This document shows, piece by piece, positions 10,442 to 20,227 of a stretch of DNA of 64,000 bases. Source of the stretch: Vibrio anguillarum (lineage in GTDB: Bacteria; Pseudomonadota; Gammaproteobacteria; Enterobacterales; Vibrionaceae); assembly GCF_001989995.2 (NCBI RefSeq), contig NZ_JAHGUP010000054.1, forward strand, positions 56,859 through 120,858. The letters run 5' to 3'. How positions within the stretch are numbered: position 1 is the first letter of the stretch; each line of letters starts with the position of its first letter. The translations under genes were made by a program, and so were the position numbers. Below the pieces are notes generated by a model. It saw nothing but the letters and a program-made list of their open reading frames with translations, did not search any database and was not told the DNA's origin.

Positions 10442-11947
10442 ATGACTGATATTTTTGTTAACTTAATGAATGGTTTTGGTATCGCTTTTCAACCTTATCA
10501 TCTATTACTAGTCACGTTAGGTGGCATATTGGGTACTGTTGTGGGAATGCTTCCAGGCTTAGGCCCCGCAACGGGTGTTGCTGTTCTGCTTCCCATGACG
10601 TTTGCTATGGGGCCGACGGCCGCCTTGATCACTATGACGGGTGTTTACATTGGGGCGATGTTTGGTGGTTCTCGTAGCTCGATCTTGATCAATACTCCCG
10701 GAGATGGTGCCGCCTTGGCGGCAACCTTCGATGGCTACCCGATGGCGATGAAGGGCAGAGCAGAATCCGCGTTAGCGATTTCAGCGATTGCTTCTTTGAT
10801 CGGCGGTACGATAGCCGCAATTTTAATGACACTACTTGCTGAACCTGTTGCAGGATTCGCGCTTAAATTTGGTCCTGCGGAATACTTTTTGTTGATGGTG
10901 GCTGCGTTGTCCATGACCGCATCCATGTCGAAAGGCAATATGTTGAAAGGTTTCTTATCCATGGTAATCGGTCTTGCTATTGCAACGGTCGGTATTGATG
11001 CGCAAAGTGGAGCAGAACGATTTACATTTGGTAATTTACACCTTCAAACGGGTATTGATTTTCTGGTGGTGATTATCGGTATTTACGCAATGGGTGAAGT
11101 CTTTAAGAGCTTCAGTTCGTTAAGTAAAGGCACGAAAAAAGCACAAACCAAATTCAAACGCATTTGGATTGAAGGGGATGACTGGAAACGTTCCAAATGG
11201 GCTATTCTTCGCAGTGCTCCCATTGGTTTCATCATCGGTTCCTTGCCCGGTGCGGGTGGGACTATGGCCTCGTTAATGTGCTACAACAACGAAAAGCAGC
11301 TTTCAAAACACAGTGAAGAGTTTGGCCATGGTGCAATTGAAGGCCTTGCAGCACCAGAGTCGGCTAACAACGCTGCATCGATTGGTGCAATGATCCCGAT
11401 GTTGTCGCTCGGTGTTCCAGGTTCTGGTACGACGGCCGTCATGATGGGTGCGTTACTGATGTTGGGTATTCAGCCTGGACCATTGCTATTTGTACAGCAT
11501 GCTGATGTGGCTTGGGGTCTGATTGCAAGTATGTTTGTAGCAAACATCATTCTGGCTATAGTGAATATTCCTCTGGCAGGTTTGTTAGTACGAGTGTTAG
11601 CCATTCCACCTAAAGTGTTATACCCAATTGTATTAGGTTTGGCATTTATCGGTTGTTACGCGATCAGTAGCTCAGTGATTGAGTTTTACATTCTGATCAT
11701 CTTGGGTGTGGCTGGTGTGATCATGAAGCGAGTGAATATCCCCACTGCGCCTATGATTCTTGCCGTGATAGTGGGTGGCACCATGGAGCAATCATTCCGC
11801 CAAGCGTTTAGGATTTCCAATCAAGATTTATCTATTTTTGCAGGCTCAACCGTATCACAGGTATTAATTGCTATTACTGTATTGTCAATTGCACTACCAC
11901 TATTTGGTATGTACAGAAAGACAAAACAAACATCACAGCCAGCATAA
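10442..11947 (+). CDS. tctA: Tripartite tricarboxylate transporter, large membrane subunit (TctA)
   Basis: Main transport subunit of the TctABC system, 501 residues with about 11-12 hydrophobic segments. The TctA signatures are [21 protein letters not shown] (repeat 1), [23 protein letters not shown] and, in the second half, [11 protein letters not shown] and [18 protein letters not shown] followed by [11 protein letters not shown]. These inverted-topology repeats are diagnostic. It ends 54 bp before a strong terminator. It occupies the position that the Na+/citrate symporter CitS holds in the V. cholerae citrate cluster, as far as I recall that locus. Confidence 0.95.
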   Translation: MTDIFVNLMNGFGIAFQPYHLLLVTLGGILGTVVGMLPGLGPATGVAVLLPMTFAMGPTAALITMTGVYIGAMFGGSRSSILINTPGDGAALAATFDGYPMAMKGRAESALAISAIASLIGGTIAAILMTLLAEPVAGFALKFGPAEYFLLMVAALSMTASMSKGNMLKGFLSMVIGLAIATVGIDAQSGAERFTFGNLHLQTGIDFLVVIIGIYAMGEVFKSFSSLSKGTKKAQTKFKRIWIEGDDWKRSKWAILRSAPIGFIIGSLPGAGGTMASLMCYNNEKQLSKHSEEFGHGAIEGLAAPESANNAASIGAMIPMLSLGVPGSGTTAVMMGALLMLGIQPGPLLFVQHADVAWGLIASMFVANIILAIVNIPLAGLLVRVLAIPPKVLYPIVLGLAFIGCYAISSSVIEFYILIILGVAGVIMKRVNIPTAPMILAVIVGGTMEQSFRQAFRISNQDLSIFAGSTVSQVLIAITVLSIALPLFGMYRKTKQTSQPA

Positions 11948-11986
11948 TTTTCGAGTTCTTTAAACTAGATGAAATTTAGTGTTGCA

Positions 11987-11997
11987 TTGATGTAAAT
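11987..11997 (+). promoter_or_regulatory. TTGATGTAAAT element, FNR-like half site (copy 1)
   Basis: TTGATGTAAAT contains the FNR half site TTGAT followed, after four bases, by AT of the second half (consensus TTGATnnnnATCAA). The same 11-mer recurs at 14188-14198 and, inverted, at 14231-14241 upstream of oadG. Three copies in about 2.3 kb are unlikely by chance. Position: between tctA and its terminator, about 210 bp before citC. Confidence 0.35.
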
Positions 11998-12000
11998 AGC

Positions 12001-12037
12001 GACAAAACCCTCCATCCAATAGATGGAGGGTTTTGTC
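12001..12037. terminator. Strong terminator after tctA
   Basis: Perfect 16-bp stem beginning GACAAAACCCTCCATC with a 5-nt loop (CAATA). The A-run and T-run are part of the stem, so it could work in both directions. It separates the transporter operon from citC. Confidence 0.85.
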
Positions 12038-12206
12038 ATTAATATAAAATCAAATGGTATTGGTTAAATATTATCCAAAAATGCTGAATTAATTCATTAA
12101 CGCCATTTAAATAATTAATCATTGATACCCTATATGATGAAACTCAACGTTAGTCAGTCAAAGAAACAAGATAATTTGTTGGTGAATTTTTAAATGAGAA
12201 AGGCCT

Positions 12207-13298
12207 GTGCTCACGTCATACAGTTTTGAACGAATAAAAAAGAGCAATGCAAGAAGAATGGAGCCCGTCAGTCTATTCTTGCAAAAAATGGGACTCGGGG
12301 TTGATGCGGATGTTGAACTCTTTGTCATCGCTTACTATAACCAATCCATTGTTGGATGCGGTGGTTTGGCGGGGAATACACTCAAGTCCGTTGCGGTAGA
12401 CACTCAGCACCAAGGACAAGGGTTATCAACAACATTATTAAGTGAATTGGTCACGCTTGCTTACGATTTGGGGCGTTACAATCTTTTTATTTACACCAAA
12501 CCTGAAAATTACGCGATGTTTCACAGTGCGGGTTTTTATTTGCTTACCGCTGTAAAAGGGCGCGTCATTCTGCTAGAAAACAGCAAGTCCCGGCTCACCG
12601 ATTATTGCCACCAACTCTCAAAGCTAAAGCAACCTGGCAATCACATCGGAAGTATTGTGATGAATGCCAATCCTTTTACGAGAGGGCATCGTTACCTGAT
12701 TGAACAGGCCGCTCAACAATGCGATTGGGTCCATTTTTTTGTGGTTAAAGAGGATCGTTCCTTTTTTTCTTATCAAGATCGCTTAGCAATGATACGTTCA
12801 GGTGTGAAAGATCTAAAAAATGTCATTATCCACGAAGGTTCAGACTATATTATTTCGCGCGCGACTTTTCCTAGTTACTTTCTCAAAGATGAAGGGGTGA
12901 CGAACTACTGTCATACTGCGGTCGATCTGCAATTATTTCGCAATTATATTGCACCCGCATTGGGGATCACACGTAGGTATGTGGGAACTGAACCTATTTG
13001 CGCCGTTACACGTTTTTATAATCAGCAGATGCTGCAATGGTTGACTACACCGACGTTAGACAGTGCGCCGATCGCTTTGATTGAGCTTCCACGGACAGAA
13101 AAAGCCAATACGCCAATTTCGGCGTCATTAGTGAGAAATCTACTGTTCGATAATCAATGGGATATGGTTGCGCAACTTGTTCCAGAAACGACCCTTAACT
13201 ATTTGAAGCCGTTATTTAGCCTTGATACATCCGTTTACCAAGTAAAGAGAAGAACGATGGCGATGAAAGATAGAGGCAATATCGCAATACAATGTTGA
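12207..13298 (+). CDS. citC: [Citrate (pro-3S)-lyase] ligase
   Basis: Acetylates the thiol of the citrate lyase prosthetic group with acetate and ATP, activating the enzyme. It has 363 residues with an N-terminal GNAT-like domain (about 1-130, motif VDTQHQGQGLSTTLL). A nucleotidyltransferase-like domain follows, with NANPFTRGHRYLIEQAA (HxGH-type motif) and ISASLVRNLL near the C-terminus. The GTG start at 12207 is kept because MLTSYSFERIKKSNARRM aligns with the N-terminus I recall for E. coli CitC. GAGAAAGG lies just upstream. It is separated from citDEFXG by the oad and citAB genes, which is unlike the enteric citCDEFXG order. Confidence 0.93.
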   Translation: MLTSYSFERIKKSNARRMEPVSLFLQKMGLGVDADVELFVIAYYNQSIVGCGGLAGNTLKSVAVDTQHQGQGLSTTLLSELVTLAYDLGRYNLFIYTKPENYAMFHSAGFYLLTAVKGRVILLENSKSRLTDYCHQLSKLKQPGNHIGSIVMNANPFTRGHRYLIEQAAQQCDWVHFFVVKEDRSFFSYQDRLAMIRSGVKDLKNVIIHEGSDYIISRATFPSYFLKDEGVTNYCHTAVDLQLFRNYIAPALGITRRYVGTEPICAVTRFYNQQMLQWLTTPTLDSAPIALIELPRTEKANTPISASLVRNLLFDNQWDMVAQLVPETTLNYLKPLFSLDTSVYQVKRRTMAMKDRGNIAIQC

Positions 13299-13411
13299 AT
13301 GCATACCAATGCAAAAGCGCCGCAATGCAAGGGCGCTTTTATTTATTACACTCATTGTGCCGATGGGCTCGAATGAAAATCGCGTTTACATATTTAACTA
13401 ACGACTAGTTT

Positions 13412-13942
13412 TTAACTATAGCTGTAAGCCTGATTACATAATGAAACGATACATTTTTCTAGCTCATCCAATGCATGTTGGTGAGTCGATGAACATTTCT
13501 GTACTGGCTGGCCACACATTAGGCACTGCCGTGGTGCCATACCACAAGATTTTCTAGAAATGGTTTTCCCTCGCAGACACATTACATCGATATTAAATAA
13601 CGTACCTAAAGGGTGTATCTGTTCAATATCGATCATCGCTTTTTTTACAACGTTAGCCGATGCAATCTGAGTAATATAATAGGCTTCTGAACCAAAATTG
13701 GAATGGATTATCTGACGATGCAGTACCTGTGATCTGAGTGCATTGATCTTTTCATTTATAGCATCAAGTGCGCTATTGAATATCACTTCGGTGTATCTTT
13801 TTTGAGCTAATTCAATCGGCAAATTTAATGTAAGCGTGATCAGGGGCGCCTGAAATTGCTTTAAGAGTTGAGATTGACGTTCAATTCTTTGTTGTAGATT
13901 TGTCAAATTGTCTATGGTGTTACGGTATTGGTTGCTTTGCAT
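13412..13942 (-). CDS. Divergent CitX paralogue (holo-citrate lyase synthase-like), altered catalytic motif
   Basis: 176 residues, clearly related to CitX, the enzyme that transfers the phosphoribosyl-dephospho-CoA group onto the lyase acyl carrier protein. Shared features are HPLGTLFNIDV (about 110-120) and APRQCLMCGQPVQKC. The second CitX in this window (23133-23654) has GRLFDIDV at the same residue numbers (113-120). Here Arg114 is Thr and Asp117 is Asn, so one of the two acidic residues expected to bind metal is missing. It is transcribed opposite to all its neighbours, between citC and oadG. It may be inactive, regulatory, or act on another carrier protein. It is intact, not a pseudogene by frame. 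Confidence 0.8.
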   Translation of the reverse strand: MQSNQYRNTIDNLTNLQQRIERQSQLLKQFQAPLITLTLNLPIELAQKRYTEVIFNSALDAINEKINALRSQVLHRQIIHSNFGSEAYYITQIASANVVKKAMIDIEQIHPLGTLFNIDVMCLRGKTISRKSCGMAPRQCLMCGQPVQKCSSTHQHALDELEKCIVSLCNQAYSYS

Positions 13943-14187
13943 GGTGTTTTCTCATTTTGGCATATCCCATATTTAAACCATAACGGCGAAATGATGATCA
14001 AAATTTGAATTAGCGGACAATTACACGCAGCACTTGAGTTTTAAATGACCTTAATGATGTTAATTATTCCTTGCTGACATCCGGTCACTATAAAGTTGGC
14101 TACCATTATCTGCTATTTCGTCACTTTCCTGTTTGATTGGGTTTAAATATGGGCTTGTTCCCTGCTTATTTGGTTATTTAGGTGTGC

Positions 14188-14198
14188 TTGATGTAAAT
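14188..14198 (+). promoter_or_regulatory. TTGATGTAAAT element, FNR-like half site (copy 2)
   Basis: Same 11-mer as at 11987. It forms an 11-bp perfect inverted repeat with the copy at 14231-14241 (32-bp spacer). Between them lies TTGATGAATTTAAA, a further partial FNR-like site. It is in the divergent region between the citX paralogue and oadG, where anaerobic control of citrate fermentation would be expected. Confidence 0.4.
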
Positions 14199-14230
14199 TG
14201 TTTGTTATCAATTTGATGAATTTAAACGGT

Positions 14231-14241
14231 ATTTACATCAA
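14231..14241 (-). promoter_or_regulatory. TTGATGTAAAT element, inverted (copy 3)
   Basis: ATTTACATCAA on the + strand, the exact reverse complement of the copies at 11987 and 14188. It lies about 130 bp upstream of the oadG start. The 410-bp gap 13943-14352 holds these sites and the AT-rich dyad at 14270-14293; no gene was seen in it. Confidence 0.4.
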
Positions 14242-14269
14242 TATGAATTAAATAAATAAACACCATTTA

Positions 14270-14293
14270 AGTTGTTTAATGGTGTCATTTGAA
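14270..14293. promoter_or_regulatory. AT-rich dyad upstream of oadG (possible CitB or other operator)
   Basis: Arms CACCATT / AATGGTG with further partial pairing inside (TTTAA spacer). Similar TTAA-rich stretches with CATTTAA or TTAATGG occur before citC (about 12090-12120) and before citD (about 20262-20290). CitB/DpiA-family regulators bind AT-rich sites, so this is a candidate operator only. Confidence 0.3.
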
Positions 14294-14370
14294 TGATGAA
14301 GTTCACGAAGTCCATAAGCTTCGCTCAGTAGACTAATCTCACCGATTTTAATGTGGGTTTTAGAATAACC

Positions 14371-14610
14371 ATGAGCCAAGATCCAATTATTTATGAAGGC
14401 ATAACCCTAATGGCATTAGGCATGGGGTTTGTGTTTTGTTTCCTATTGTTGCTGGTGGGCGCAATTAGAGTGTTGACCAGTCTCTCATCTTATTTTTTAC
14501 CAGTGTTAATCAACAAGCCTACAGTGTCAGATAAAACCACGGCACCTGAAGATACGCTTGTCGCTGCCATTTCTGCAGCCCTTCACCACCATAAGAAAAA
14601 ATTCAGTTAA
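14371..14610 (+). CDS. oadG: Oxaloacetate decarboxylase gamma chain
   Basis: Small membrane subunit that assembles the OadGAB sodium pump; 79 residues. A single N-terminal transmembrane segment (about 10-35, LMALGMGFVFCFLLLLVG) is followed by a hydrophilic tail ending HHHKKKFS. The histidine-rich end matches the known Zn2+-binding role of the gamma chain. The frame is open from a GTG at 14353, but ATG 14371 (MSQDPIIYEGITLM) matches the family start. First gene of oadGAB, 27 bp before oadA. Confidence 0.9.
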   Translation: MSQDPIIYEGITLMALGMGFVFCFLLLLVGAIRVLTSLSSYFLPVLINKPTVSDKTTAPEDTLVAAISAALHHHKKKFS

Positions 14611-14637
14611 TCATGATTCGAATATAGGGGATTTTTA

Positions 14638-16434
14638 ATGTCTAATAACAATAAACCACTTGGCATCACCGATGTCGTTTTGCGCGATGCGCATCAATCT
14701 CTTTTTGCTACTCGCTTACGTCTTGATGACATGTTACCCATCGCATCGGAACTTGATCAAATTGGTTACTGGTCCTTGGAAACGTGGGGCGGAGCCACGT
14801 TCGATTCATGCATCCGCTTTTTAGGGGAAGACCCATGGCATCGGTTGCGCGAGCTTAAAAAGGCGATGCCAAATACCAAGCAACAAATGCTATTTAGAGG
14901 ACAGAACATCCTTGGCTATCGCCATTATGCTGATGATGTTGTTGATAAATTTGTTGAGCGTGCTGTTGTCAACGGAATGGACGTATTTCGTGTGTTTGAT
15001 GCATTAAACGATGTACGCAACATGAAACAGGCCATTCAGTCCGTCAATAAGTATGGAGCTCATGCTCAAGGCACCATTTGCTATACCACGAGCCCAGTTC
15101 ATACCATGCAATCTTGGGTTGATGTGGCGGAGCAATTAGTAGAGTGCGGTGTGCAATCCATCGCAATCAAAGATATGGCGGGTGTTATGACGCCGTATGA
15201 AGCCAGCGAATTGGTTTCTACACTGAAAAAACAGCTTGATATAGAGCTTCATTTACACTGTCATTCAACGGCAGGCCTTGCTGATATGACATTACTGAAG
15301 GCCATTGAGGCTGGAGTGGATCGCGTTGATACTGCCATTTCTTCGATGAGTGGTACTTATGGCCATCCTTGTACTGAGTCCATAGTCGCGGCCTTAAAAG
15401 GGACAGGACGTGATACCGGGTTAGACATCTACAAATTAGAGAGTATCGCCGCTTATTTCCGTGAAATTCGCAAAAAATATCATGCTTTCGAAGGGCAGCT
15501 AAAAGGAGCCGATTCACGTATTTTAGTGGCTCAAGTGCCTGGCGGCATGCTGACCAATATGGAAAGCCAACTCAAACAGCAAAATGCACTTGATAAAATA
15601 GACGAAGTGCTGAAAGAGATCCCTCGCGTAAGAGAAGATCTCGGTTTTATTCCACTGGTTACCCCAACGTCACAAATCGTAGGCACGCAAGCGGTGATCA
15701 ATGTGATGATGGGTGAGCGTTACAAAACCATCACCAAGGAAACGGCTGGTGTTCTTAAAGGAGAATACGGACAGACACCAGCGCCAGTGAATGCCGAACT
15801 TCAAGCGAAAGTGCTGAAAGGCGCAGCGGCAATCACTTGTCGACCTGCTGATTTAATTGAACCAGAAATCAATACGTTGTCATTGAGTGTTCAAGCACAG
15901 GCCAAAGAGAGAAATATCTCTTTAGTTGAAGAGGTGATTGACGATGTTCTTACCATAGCACTGTTTGACCAGGTGGGTTGGAAGTTCTTAGAAAATAGAA
16001 TGAATCCAGCTGCATTTGAGCCTAAGCCTTGTATTGCTGAGGTGAAAGCCCCCGTTGTGGCCTGCAAAGAAGAACAAGCGATCTATACCGTGAGTGTTAA
16101 TAACCAAAGCTACGTTGTTCAAATCAACGAAGGCGGTGATCCACAGGTTCTTGCAACTGCGTCCAACGTTTCCCCCAAAGCAGCGGCTGCTTCGGCATCC
16201 CCTAGTGCTCCTTCAGGTAACGCTGAAACAGTGGCTGCTCCTCTGGCAGGCAACATTTGGAAAATACACACCAAGGTAGGAGATGTAGTCGAAGAAGGCC
16301 AAGTACTGCTGATTTTAGAAGCCATGAAAATGGAAACGGAAATCCGCGCAGCCCGGGATGGCATTATTGAAAAGTTGAGTGTCTCTGAAGGGGATTCCGT
16401 GCAGGTTGGTGATGCTTTGATGGCGTTAGCGTAA
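14638..16434 (+). CDS. oadA: Oxaloacetate decarboxylase alpha chain
   Basis: Soluble carboxyltransferase/biotin-carrier subunit of the Na+-translocating oxaloacetate decarboxylase, 598 residues. The N-terminal TIM-barrel carboxyltransferase has [15 protein letters not shown] (Asp17 region) and the metal site [10 protein letters not shown]. The C-terminal biotinyl domain carries EAMKMETE, with the biotin lysine at residue 564. An Ala/Pro-rich linker (about 505-530) separates the domains. The start follows TAGGGGATTTTTA. It works downstream of citrate lyase, converting oxaloacetate to pyruvate and CO2. Confidence 0.97.
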   Translation: MSNNNKPLGITDVVLRDAHQSLFATRLRLDDMLPIASELDQIGYWSLETWGGATFDSCIRFLGEDPWHRLRELKKAMPNTKQQMLFRGQNILGYRHYADDVVDKFVERAVVNGMDVFRVFDALNDVRNMKQAIQSVNKYGAHAQGTICYTTSPVHTMQSWVDVAEQLVECGVQSIAIKDMAGVMTPYEASELVSTLKKQLDIELHLHCHSTAGLADMTLLKAIEAGVDRVDTAISSMSGTYGHPCTESIVAALKGTGRDTGLDIYKLESIAAYFREIRKKYHAFEGQLKGADSRILVAQVPGGMLTNMESQLKQQNALDKIDEVLKEIPRVREDLGFIPLVTPTSQIVGTQAVINVMMGERYKTITKETAGVLKGEYGQTPAPVNAELQAKVLKGAAAITCRPADLIEPEINTLSLSVQAQAKERNISLVEEVIDDVLTIALFDQVGWKFLENRMNPAAFEPKPCIAEVKAPVVACKEEQAIYTVSVNNQSYVVQINEGGDPQVLATASNVSPKAAAASASPSAPSGNAETVAAPLAGNIWKIHTKVGDVVEEGQVLLILEAMKMETEIRAARDGIIEKLSVSEGDSVQVGDALMALA

Positions 16435-16440
16435 GGAACG

Positions 16441-17748
16441 ATGATGGACAGTATTTTAGCGCTAATCAATGATTTCGGATTTTTCCATTTACAGCTAGGC
16501 CAAGCCGTTATGATTATCATCGGTCTTTTGTTGCTGTACTTGGCCATAGTGGAGAAGTTCGAACCTTTACTGCTAGTACCGATTGGTTTCGGCGGAATTT
16601 TAGCAAACTTGCCAGATGCAAACCTAGCCGTTAATGCAATAGAAGCGGCGATCTACGCTGGGAAAAGCGATGTTATGAGCGCTTTTTCCTCTGTGCTTAA
16701 TATCACGGAAGCGGCTCCTGATTCGGTGAAGCACGCGCTTGAGATGGCAACTCCGCTACAAAAAATGAATTTGCATTTATTGGCTGAACAATTCAATTAC
16801 AGCGATGGTATGTTGTATACCTTCTATAGCGTGGTTATTGCATCTGGTGTGGGCCCGTTGGTCATTTTCATGGGCGTGGGGGCTATGACGGATTTTGGCC
16901 CACTATTGGCGAACCCCAAAACCTTGTTGCTAGGAGCCGCTGCTCAATTTGGTATCTTCGCTACCGTTCTTGGTGCGTTAGGTCTTAGTCAATTGGGGCT
17001 GATGGACTTTAGTGTGGCTCAGGCTGCGGCTATCGGTATCATTGGGGGGGCTGATGGCCCTACTGCGATTTATGTTTCGAGTATGCTAGCGCCAGAATTA
17101 TTGGGTGCTATTGCTGTTGCCGCTTACTCATACATGGCGTTGGTTCCTATGATTCAACCGCCGATTATGCGTGCGCTGACCACGGAAGCAGAGCGTAAAA
17201 TTCAAATGACGCAGCTTAGAACCGTTAGTAAAGTTGAAAAAGTTTGCTTCCCGTTAATGCTGCTTATTTTGATTGCGATGTTGCTGCCTTCGGCCACGCC
17301 ACTACTTGGGATGTTTTGCTTTGGCAACTTAATGCGTGAGTGTGGGGTGGTGGAACGGCTCAGTGATACTGCTCAAAATGCCTTAATTAACATCGTTACG
17401 ATATTTCTTGGATTGTCGGTAGGTTCGAAGTTGATGGCAGACAAGTTCTTACAACCTCAAACATTAGGTATTTTAGCGTTGGGTATTGTTGCGTTCTGTG
17501 TGGGTACAGCGGCGGGTCTGCTAATGGCAAAAGCCATGAATCGTATCTGCACCGAAAAAGTGAACCCGCTTATTGGTTCTGCAGGGGTTTCGGCGGTACC
17601 GATGGCAGCGCGAGTCAGTAATAAATTGGGTCTAGAAGCTAATCCACAAAACTTTTTATTGATGCACGCGATGGGACCAAACGTGGCTGGTGTTATCGGT
17701 TCGGCTGTAGCGGCTGGAGTAATGATCAAGTATGTGATCGGAGGCTAA
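16441..17748 (+). CDS. oadB: Oxaloacetate decarboxylase beta chain (Na+ pump)
   Basis: Integral-membrane subunit that decarboxylates carboxybiotin and extrudes Na+; 435 residues, about nine hydrophobic segments. Diagnostic motifs are [51 protein letters not shown] (essential Asp in GGADGPT) and [19 protein letters not shown]. Two ATGs lie in tandem; the second (16444) has better spacing from AAGGA. It lies 6 bp after oadA, so is translationally linked, and is followed by a terminator. Confidence 0.96.
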   Translation: MMDSILALINDFGFFHLQLGQAVMIIIGLLLLYLAIVEKFEPLLLVPIGFGGILANLPDANLAVNAIEAAIYAGKSDVMSAFSSVLNITEAAPDSVKHALEMATPLQKMNLHLLAEQFNYSDGMLYTFYSVVIASGVGPLVIFMGVGAMTDFGPLLANPKTLLLGAAAQFGIFATVLGALGLSQLGLMDFSVAQAAAIGIIGGADGPTAIYVSSMLAPELLGAIAVAAYSYMALVPMIQPPIMRALTTEAERKIQMTQLRTVSKVEKVCFPLMLLILIAMLLPSATPLLGMFCFGNLMRECGVVERLSDTAQNALINIVTIFLGLSVGSKLMADKFLQPQTLGILALGIVAFCVGTAAGLLMAKAMNRICTEKVNPLIGSAGVSAVPMAARVSNKLGLEANPQNFLLMHAMGPNVAGVIGSAVAAGVMIKYVIGG

Positions 17749-17757
17749 CCGTAATTT

Positions 17758-17789
17758 AAAAAGGAAGATCACGGTATCTTCCTTTTTAT
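17758..17789 (+). terminator. Rho-independent terminator of oadGAB
   Basis: Stem AAAAAGGAAGAT / ATCTTCCTTTTT with loop CACGGT. It lies 10 bp after the oadB stop and separates oadGAB from citAB. Confidence 0.85.
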
Positions 17790-17857
17790 TATTTTGCCAA
17801 GCAAAATATCCGATGAATAGACTAAATAAGAAGTTTAATTAAAGGAAAGTTTCGAGT

Positions 17858-19489
17858 ATGAGCATTAATTCTATGCAAATAGTGGCAAGAATGAAAAATG
17901 GTCTATCATTTAGAAATCGGGTATTTATATTAATATTTTGCCTAATGATGGTTCAACTTTCTCTAGTGAGTATGAACTTTCATAAAGGGCTTATTAATAC
18001 GCTTGAGCATCAAGTTGGAACAAGAGCGCTTATTCAAGCTAAAGAGATTGCAAGTGATCCGGAGTTAATTCAAGAAGTTCGGATTAAAAATATTGCCGCG
18101 ATTGACCACGTTATTAGCCGATTGCATAAAATATCGGATGCTAGTTTTATCGTAATTGGCGATGCTGATGGCATACGCTTATCTCACCCCGTTAAAAAGA
18201 GCATCGGCAAACCAATGCAAGGTGGTGATAATGAAGGAGTATTAGAACGAGGTGAGGCTTATGTTTCCATTCAAGAGGGAAGTTTAGGTTATGGTGTTCG
18301 TGGAAAAGCACCAATCGTCGATTTTGATGGTGAAATAATTGGTGTTATTTCTGTTGGCTATTTGTTCAATCGCTTTGAGCAATGGGTCAATTTTTATTTT
18401 CAACCACTGGTTTATGAACTCATCTTTACATTCTTTTTGACATTAATTGGTGCTTGGTTTTTCTCTAGTCACATAAAAAAGAAAATGAATGGCATGGAAC
18501 CTTCAGAAATTGCGTTGGCACTGTATCTTCAAAAGTCGATTTTATCGTCCGTTTATGAGGGAGTGATTGCTATCGATAAAGTAGGTTCTATTTTAGCGAT
18601 CAACCGTAGCGCGTTAGAATTACTGGGATCAGAGCGTGATCCAAAACATATGAAATCTCGTTCCATTTTGGAGTATGTAACTAATGCTCAATTTTTCTTT
18701 CAGACACCGTTTGAAAAAAATATTAAAGATGGAATTGTATCGATCAATGGGAAAACGATCATTGCCAACCGAGTTGCTATATTTGATGGTACAGAACTCA
18801 TAGGGTGGGTTGTTAGCTTTCGTCAAAAGAATGATATTAATTCACTTACGGCAGAATTAACACAAATAAAACAATACACTGATAATTTACGTGTGATGCG
18901 TCATGAGCATGCAAACAAATTATCAACAATTAGTGGTTTAATAGAAATAGGAGATAATAAAGCAGCATTAGAATTAATTAACAGTGAAAACATAAAAAAG
19001 CAACAATTAATTGACTTTATAAGTTCAAAAATAAAACTAAGGCAAATTGCAGGAATCCTGCTAGGAAAATATTCTCGCTCTTGCGAGCTAGGGCTGGAAT
19101 TGCAGTTCGATCCCACTTGCCAGTTACGTCATTTAAATGAAAAAATAGAACCAAATGAATTATCCGCTATTATTGGGAATTTGATTGATAACGCATTTGA
19201 AGCCACACTTCAGAACCCTGAAAGTAATAAAATTGTTACCGTGTTAATTACAGATGCTGGTGATGATTTAGTGGTTGAAGTCTCTGACAATGGTTGTGGT
19301 ATATCATCGGATATAGCAAGTACTATTTTTGAACGTGGGGTAACCAGTAAAAAAGATAGTGAAGGCCATGGAATAGGTTTATATCTTATCAATCGATACG
19401 TGATGAATGCTGGTGGAGTTATATTAGTTGATGATGCGGAACCTAAGGGAACGATATTTTCAATTTTTATTCCGAATAAAGGTAATTAA
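17858..19489 (+). CDS. citA: CitA-type sensor histidine kinase
   Basis: Membrane histidine kinase of the CitA/DcuS family, 543 residues. TM1 is at about 21-40. The periplasmic PAS sensor (about 41-180) has the ligand-contact motif DGIRLSHPVKKSIGKPMQGGD. TM2 is at about 184-203, followed by a cytoplasmic PAS (about 220-325). The phosphoacceptor motif is RHEHANKL with His349, and the ATPase domain has the N-box NLIDNAFEA and GHGIGLYLI. It lies between oadGAB and citDEFXG and overlaps functionally with citB (2-bp gap). It very probably senses external citrate and activates the cit and oad promoters. Confidence 0.93.
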   Translation: MSINSMQIVARMKNGLSFRNRVFILIFCLMMVQLSLVSMNFHKGLINTLEHQVGTRALIQAKEIASDPELIQEVRIKNIAAIDHVISRLHKISDASFIVIGDADGIRLSHPVKKSIGKPMQGGDNEGVLERGEAYVSIQEGSLGYGVRGKAPIVDFDGEIIGVISVGYLFNRFEQWVNFYFQPLVYELIFTFFLTLIGAWFFSSHIKKKMNGMEPSEIALALYLQKSILSSVYEGVIAIDKVGSILAINRSALELLGSERDPKHMKSRSILEYVTNAQFFFQTPFEKNIKDGIVSINGKTIIANRVAIFDGTELIGWVVSFRQKNDINSLTAELTQIKQYTDNLRVMRHEHANKLSTISGLIEIGDNKAALELINSENIKKQQLIDFISSKIKLRQIAGILLGKYSRSCELGLELQFDPTCQLRHLNEKIEPNELSAIIGNLIDNAFEATLQNPESNKIVTVLITDAGDDLVVEVSDNGCGISSDIASTIFERGVTSKKDSEGHGIGLYLINRYVMNAGGVILVDDAEPKGTIFSIFIPNKGN

Positions 19490-19491
19490 GA

Positions 19492-20181
19492 ATGAATATG
19501 ATTGATGTATTAATTATAGAAGATGAAGTTGGAATCGCTGAACTTCATGCACATTTCTTCCGTCAGACGATAAGGTTCAATCCTATCGGTATCGCATCGA
19601 CCATTGCTATGGCGAAAACGATGATACGGATCCATAAACCTAGCCTGATCATTTTAGATAACTACTTGCCCGATGGCCGTGGGATTGATTTGTTGCGCGA
19701 GATCATCGCCGATAAGAGTGGCAATCAACCCGATGTGATTTTGGTGACGGCATCAAGTGAGATGGAAACAGTAAAAGACGCGCTTCATTGTGGTTGTTTT
19801 GACTACCTTTTAAAGCCTATTTCTTACGATAGACTGCAAGAAACGCTCAATCGATACTTGAAATACCACTGTGCCATCAAAGCGTTTGACAACATCAGCC
19901 AACGCCATGTCGATGATTTATTTAATATCCAGACGCGGGATAAAGAATCCAGCCGCCTTCCTAAAGGGATTGGTGAGTTAACATTGGATATGATTAAACA
20001 AGTATTTAGAGCCAATAGCGGCCTTAAATACACCGCGGAAAGTTTAGGCAGTGAAGTGGGGATCAGTAAAACCACTGCGCGACGCTACCTTGAATATTGC
20101 GCCGCCAGCGGTTTCATCTCGGTTGAAAATGAGCATGGCCGGGTCGGTAGACCTGAACGGGTCTACGTTAAAAACGCCTAG
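19492..20181 (+). CDS. citB: CitB-type response regulator
   Basis: Response regulator of the CitB/DcuR group, 229 residues. The receiver domain has acidic pocket IIEDE at 9-12 and phosphoacceptor Asp56 in IILDNYLPDG, plus the conserved KPI near residue 107. The C-terminal winged-helix DNA-binding region (about 165-225) contains SKTTARRYLEY. It starts 2 bp after citA. A hairpin terminator follows at 20203. Confidence 0.93.
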   Translation: MNMIDVLIIEDEVGIAELHAHFFRQTIRFNPIGIASTIAMAKTMIRIHKPSLIILDNYLPDGRGIDLLREIIADKSGNQPDVILVTASSEMETVKDALHCGCFDYLLKPISYDRLQETLNRYLKYHCAIKAFDNISQRHVDDLFNIQTRDKESSRLPKGIGELTLDMIKQVFRANSGLKYTAESLGSEVGISKTTARRYLEYCAASGFISVENEHGRVGRPERVYVKNA

Positions 20182-20202
20182 TATTTATGCTTATCGCTAC
20201 CG

Positions 20203-20227
20203 CGCCACTCTTTCAGGGTGGCGTTTT
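20203..20227 (+). terminator. Terminator after citB
   Basis: Stem CGCCAC / GTGGCG with a 9-nt loop, followed by TTTT. It is short but GC-rich and well placed, about 22 bp after the citB stop. The gap to citD (20228-20427) should hold the citDEFXG promoter. It contains an AT-rich TTCATTAAAAACGTTAATGG stretch resembling other cit promoter elements. Confidence 0.65.
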
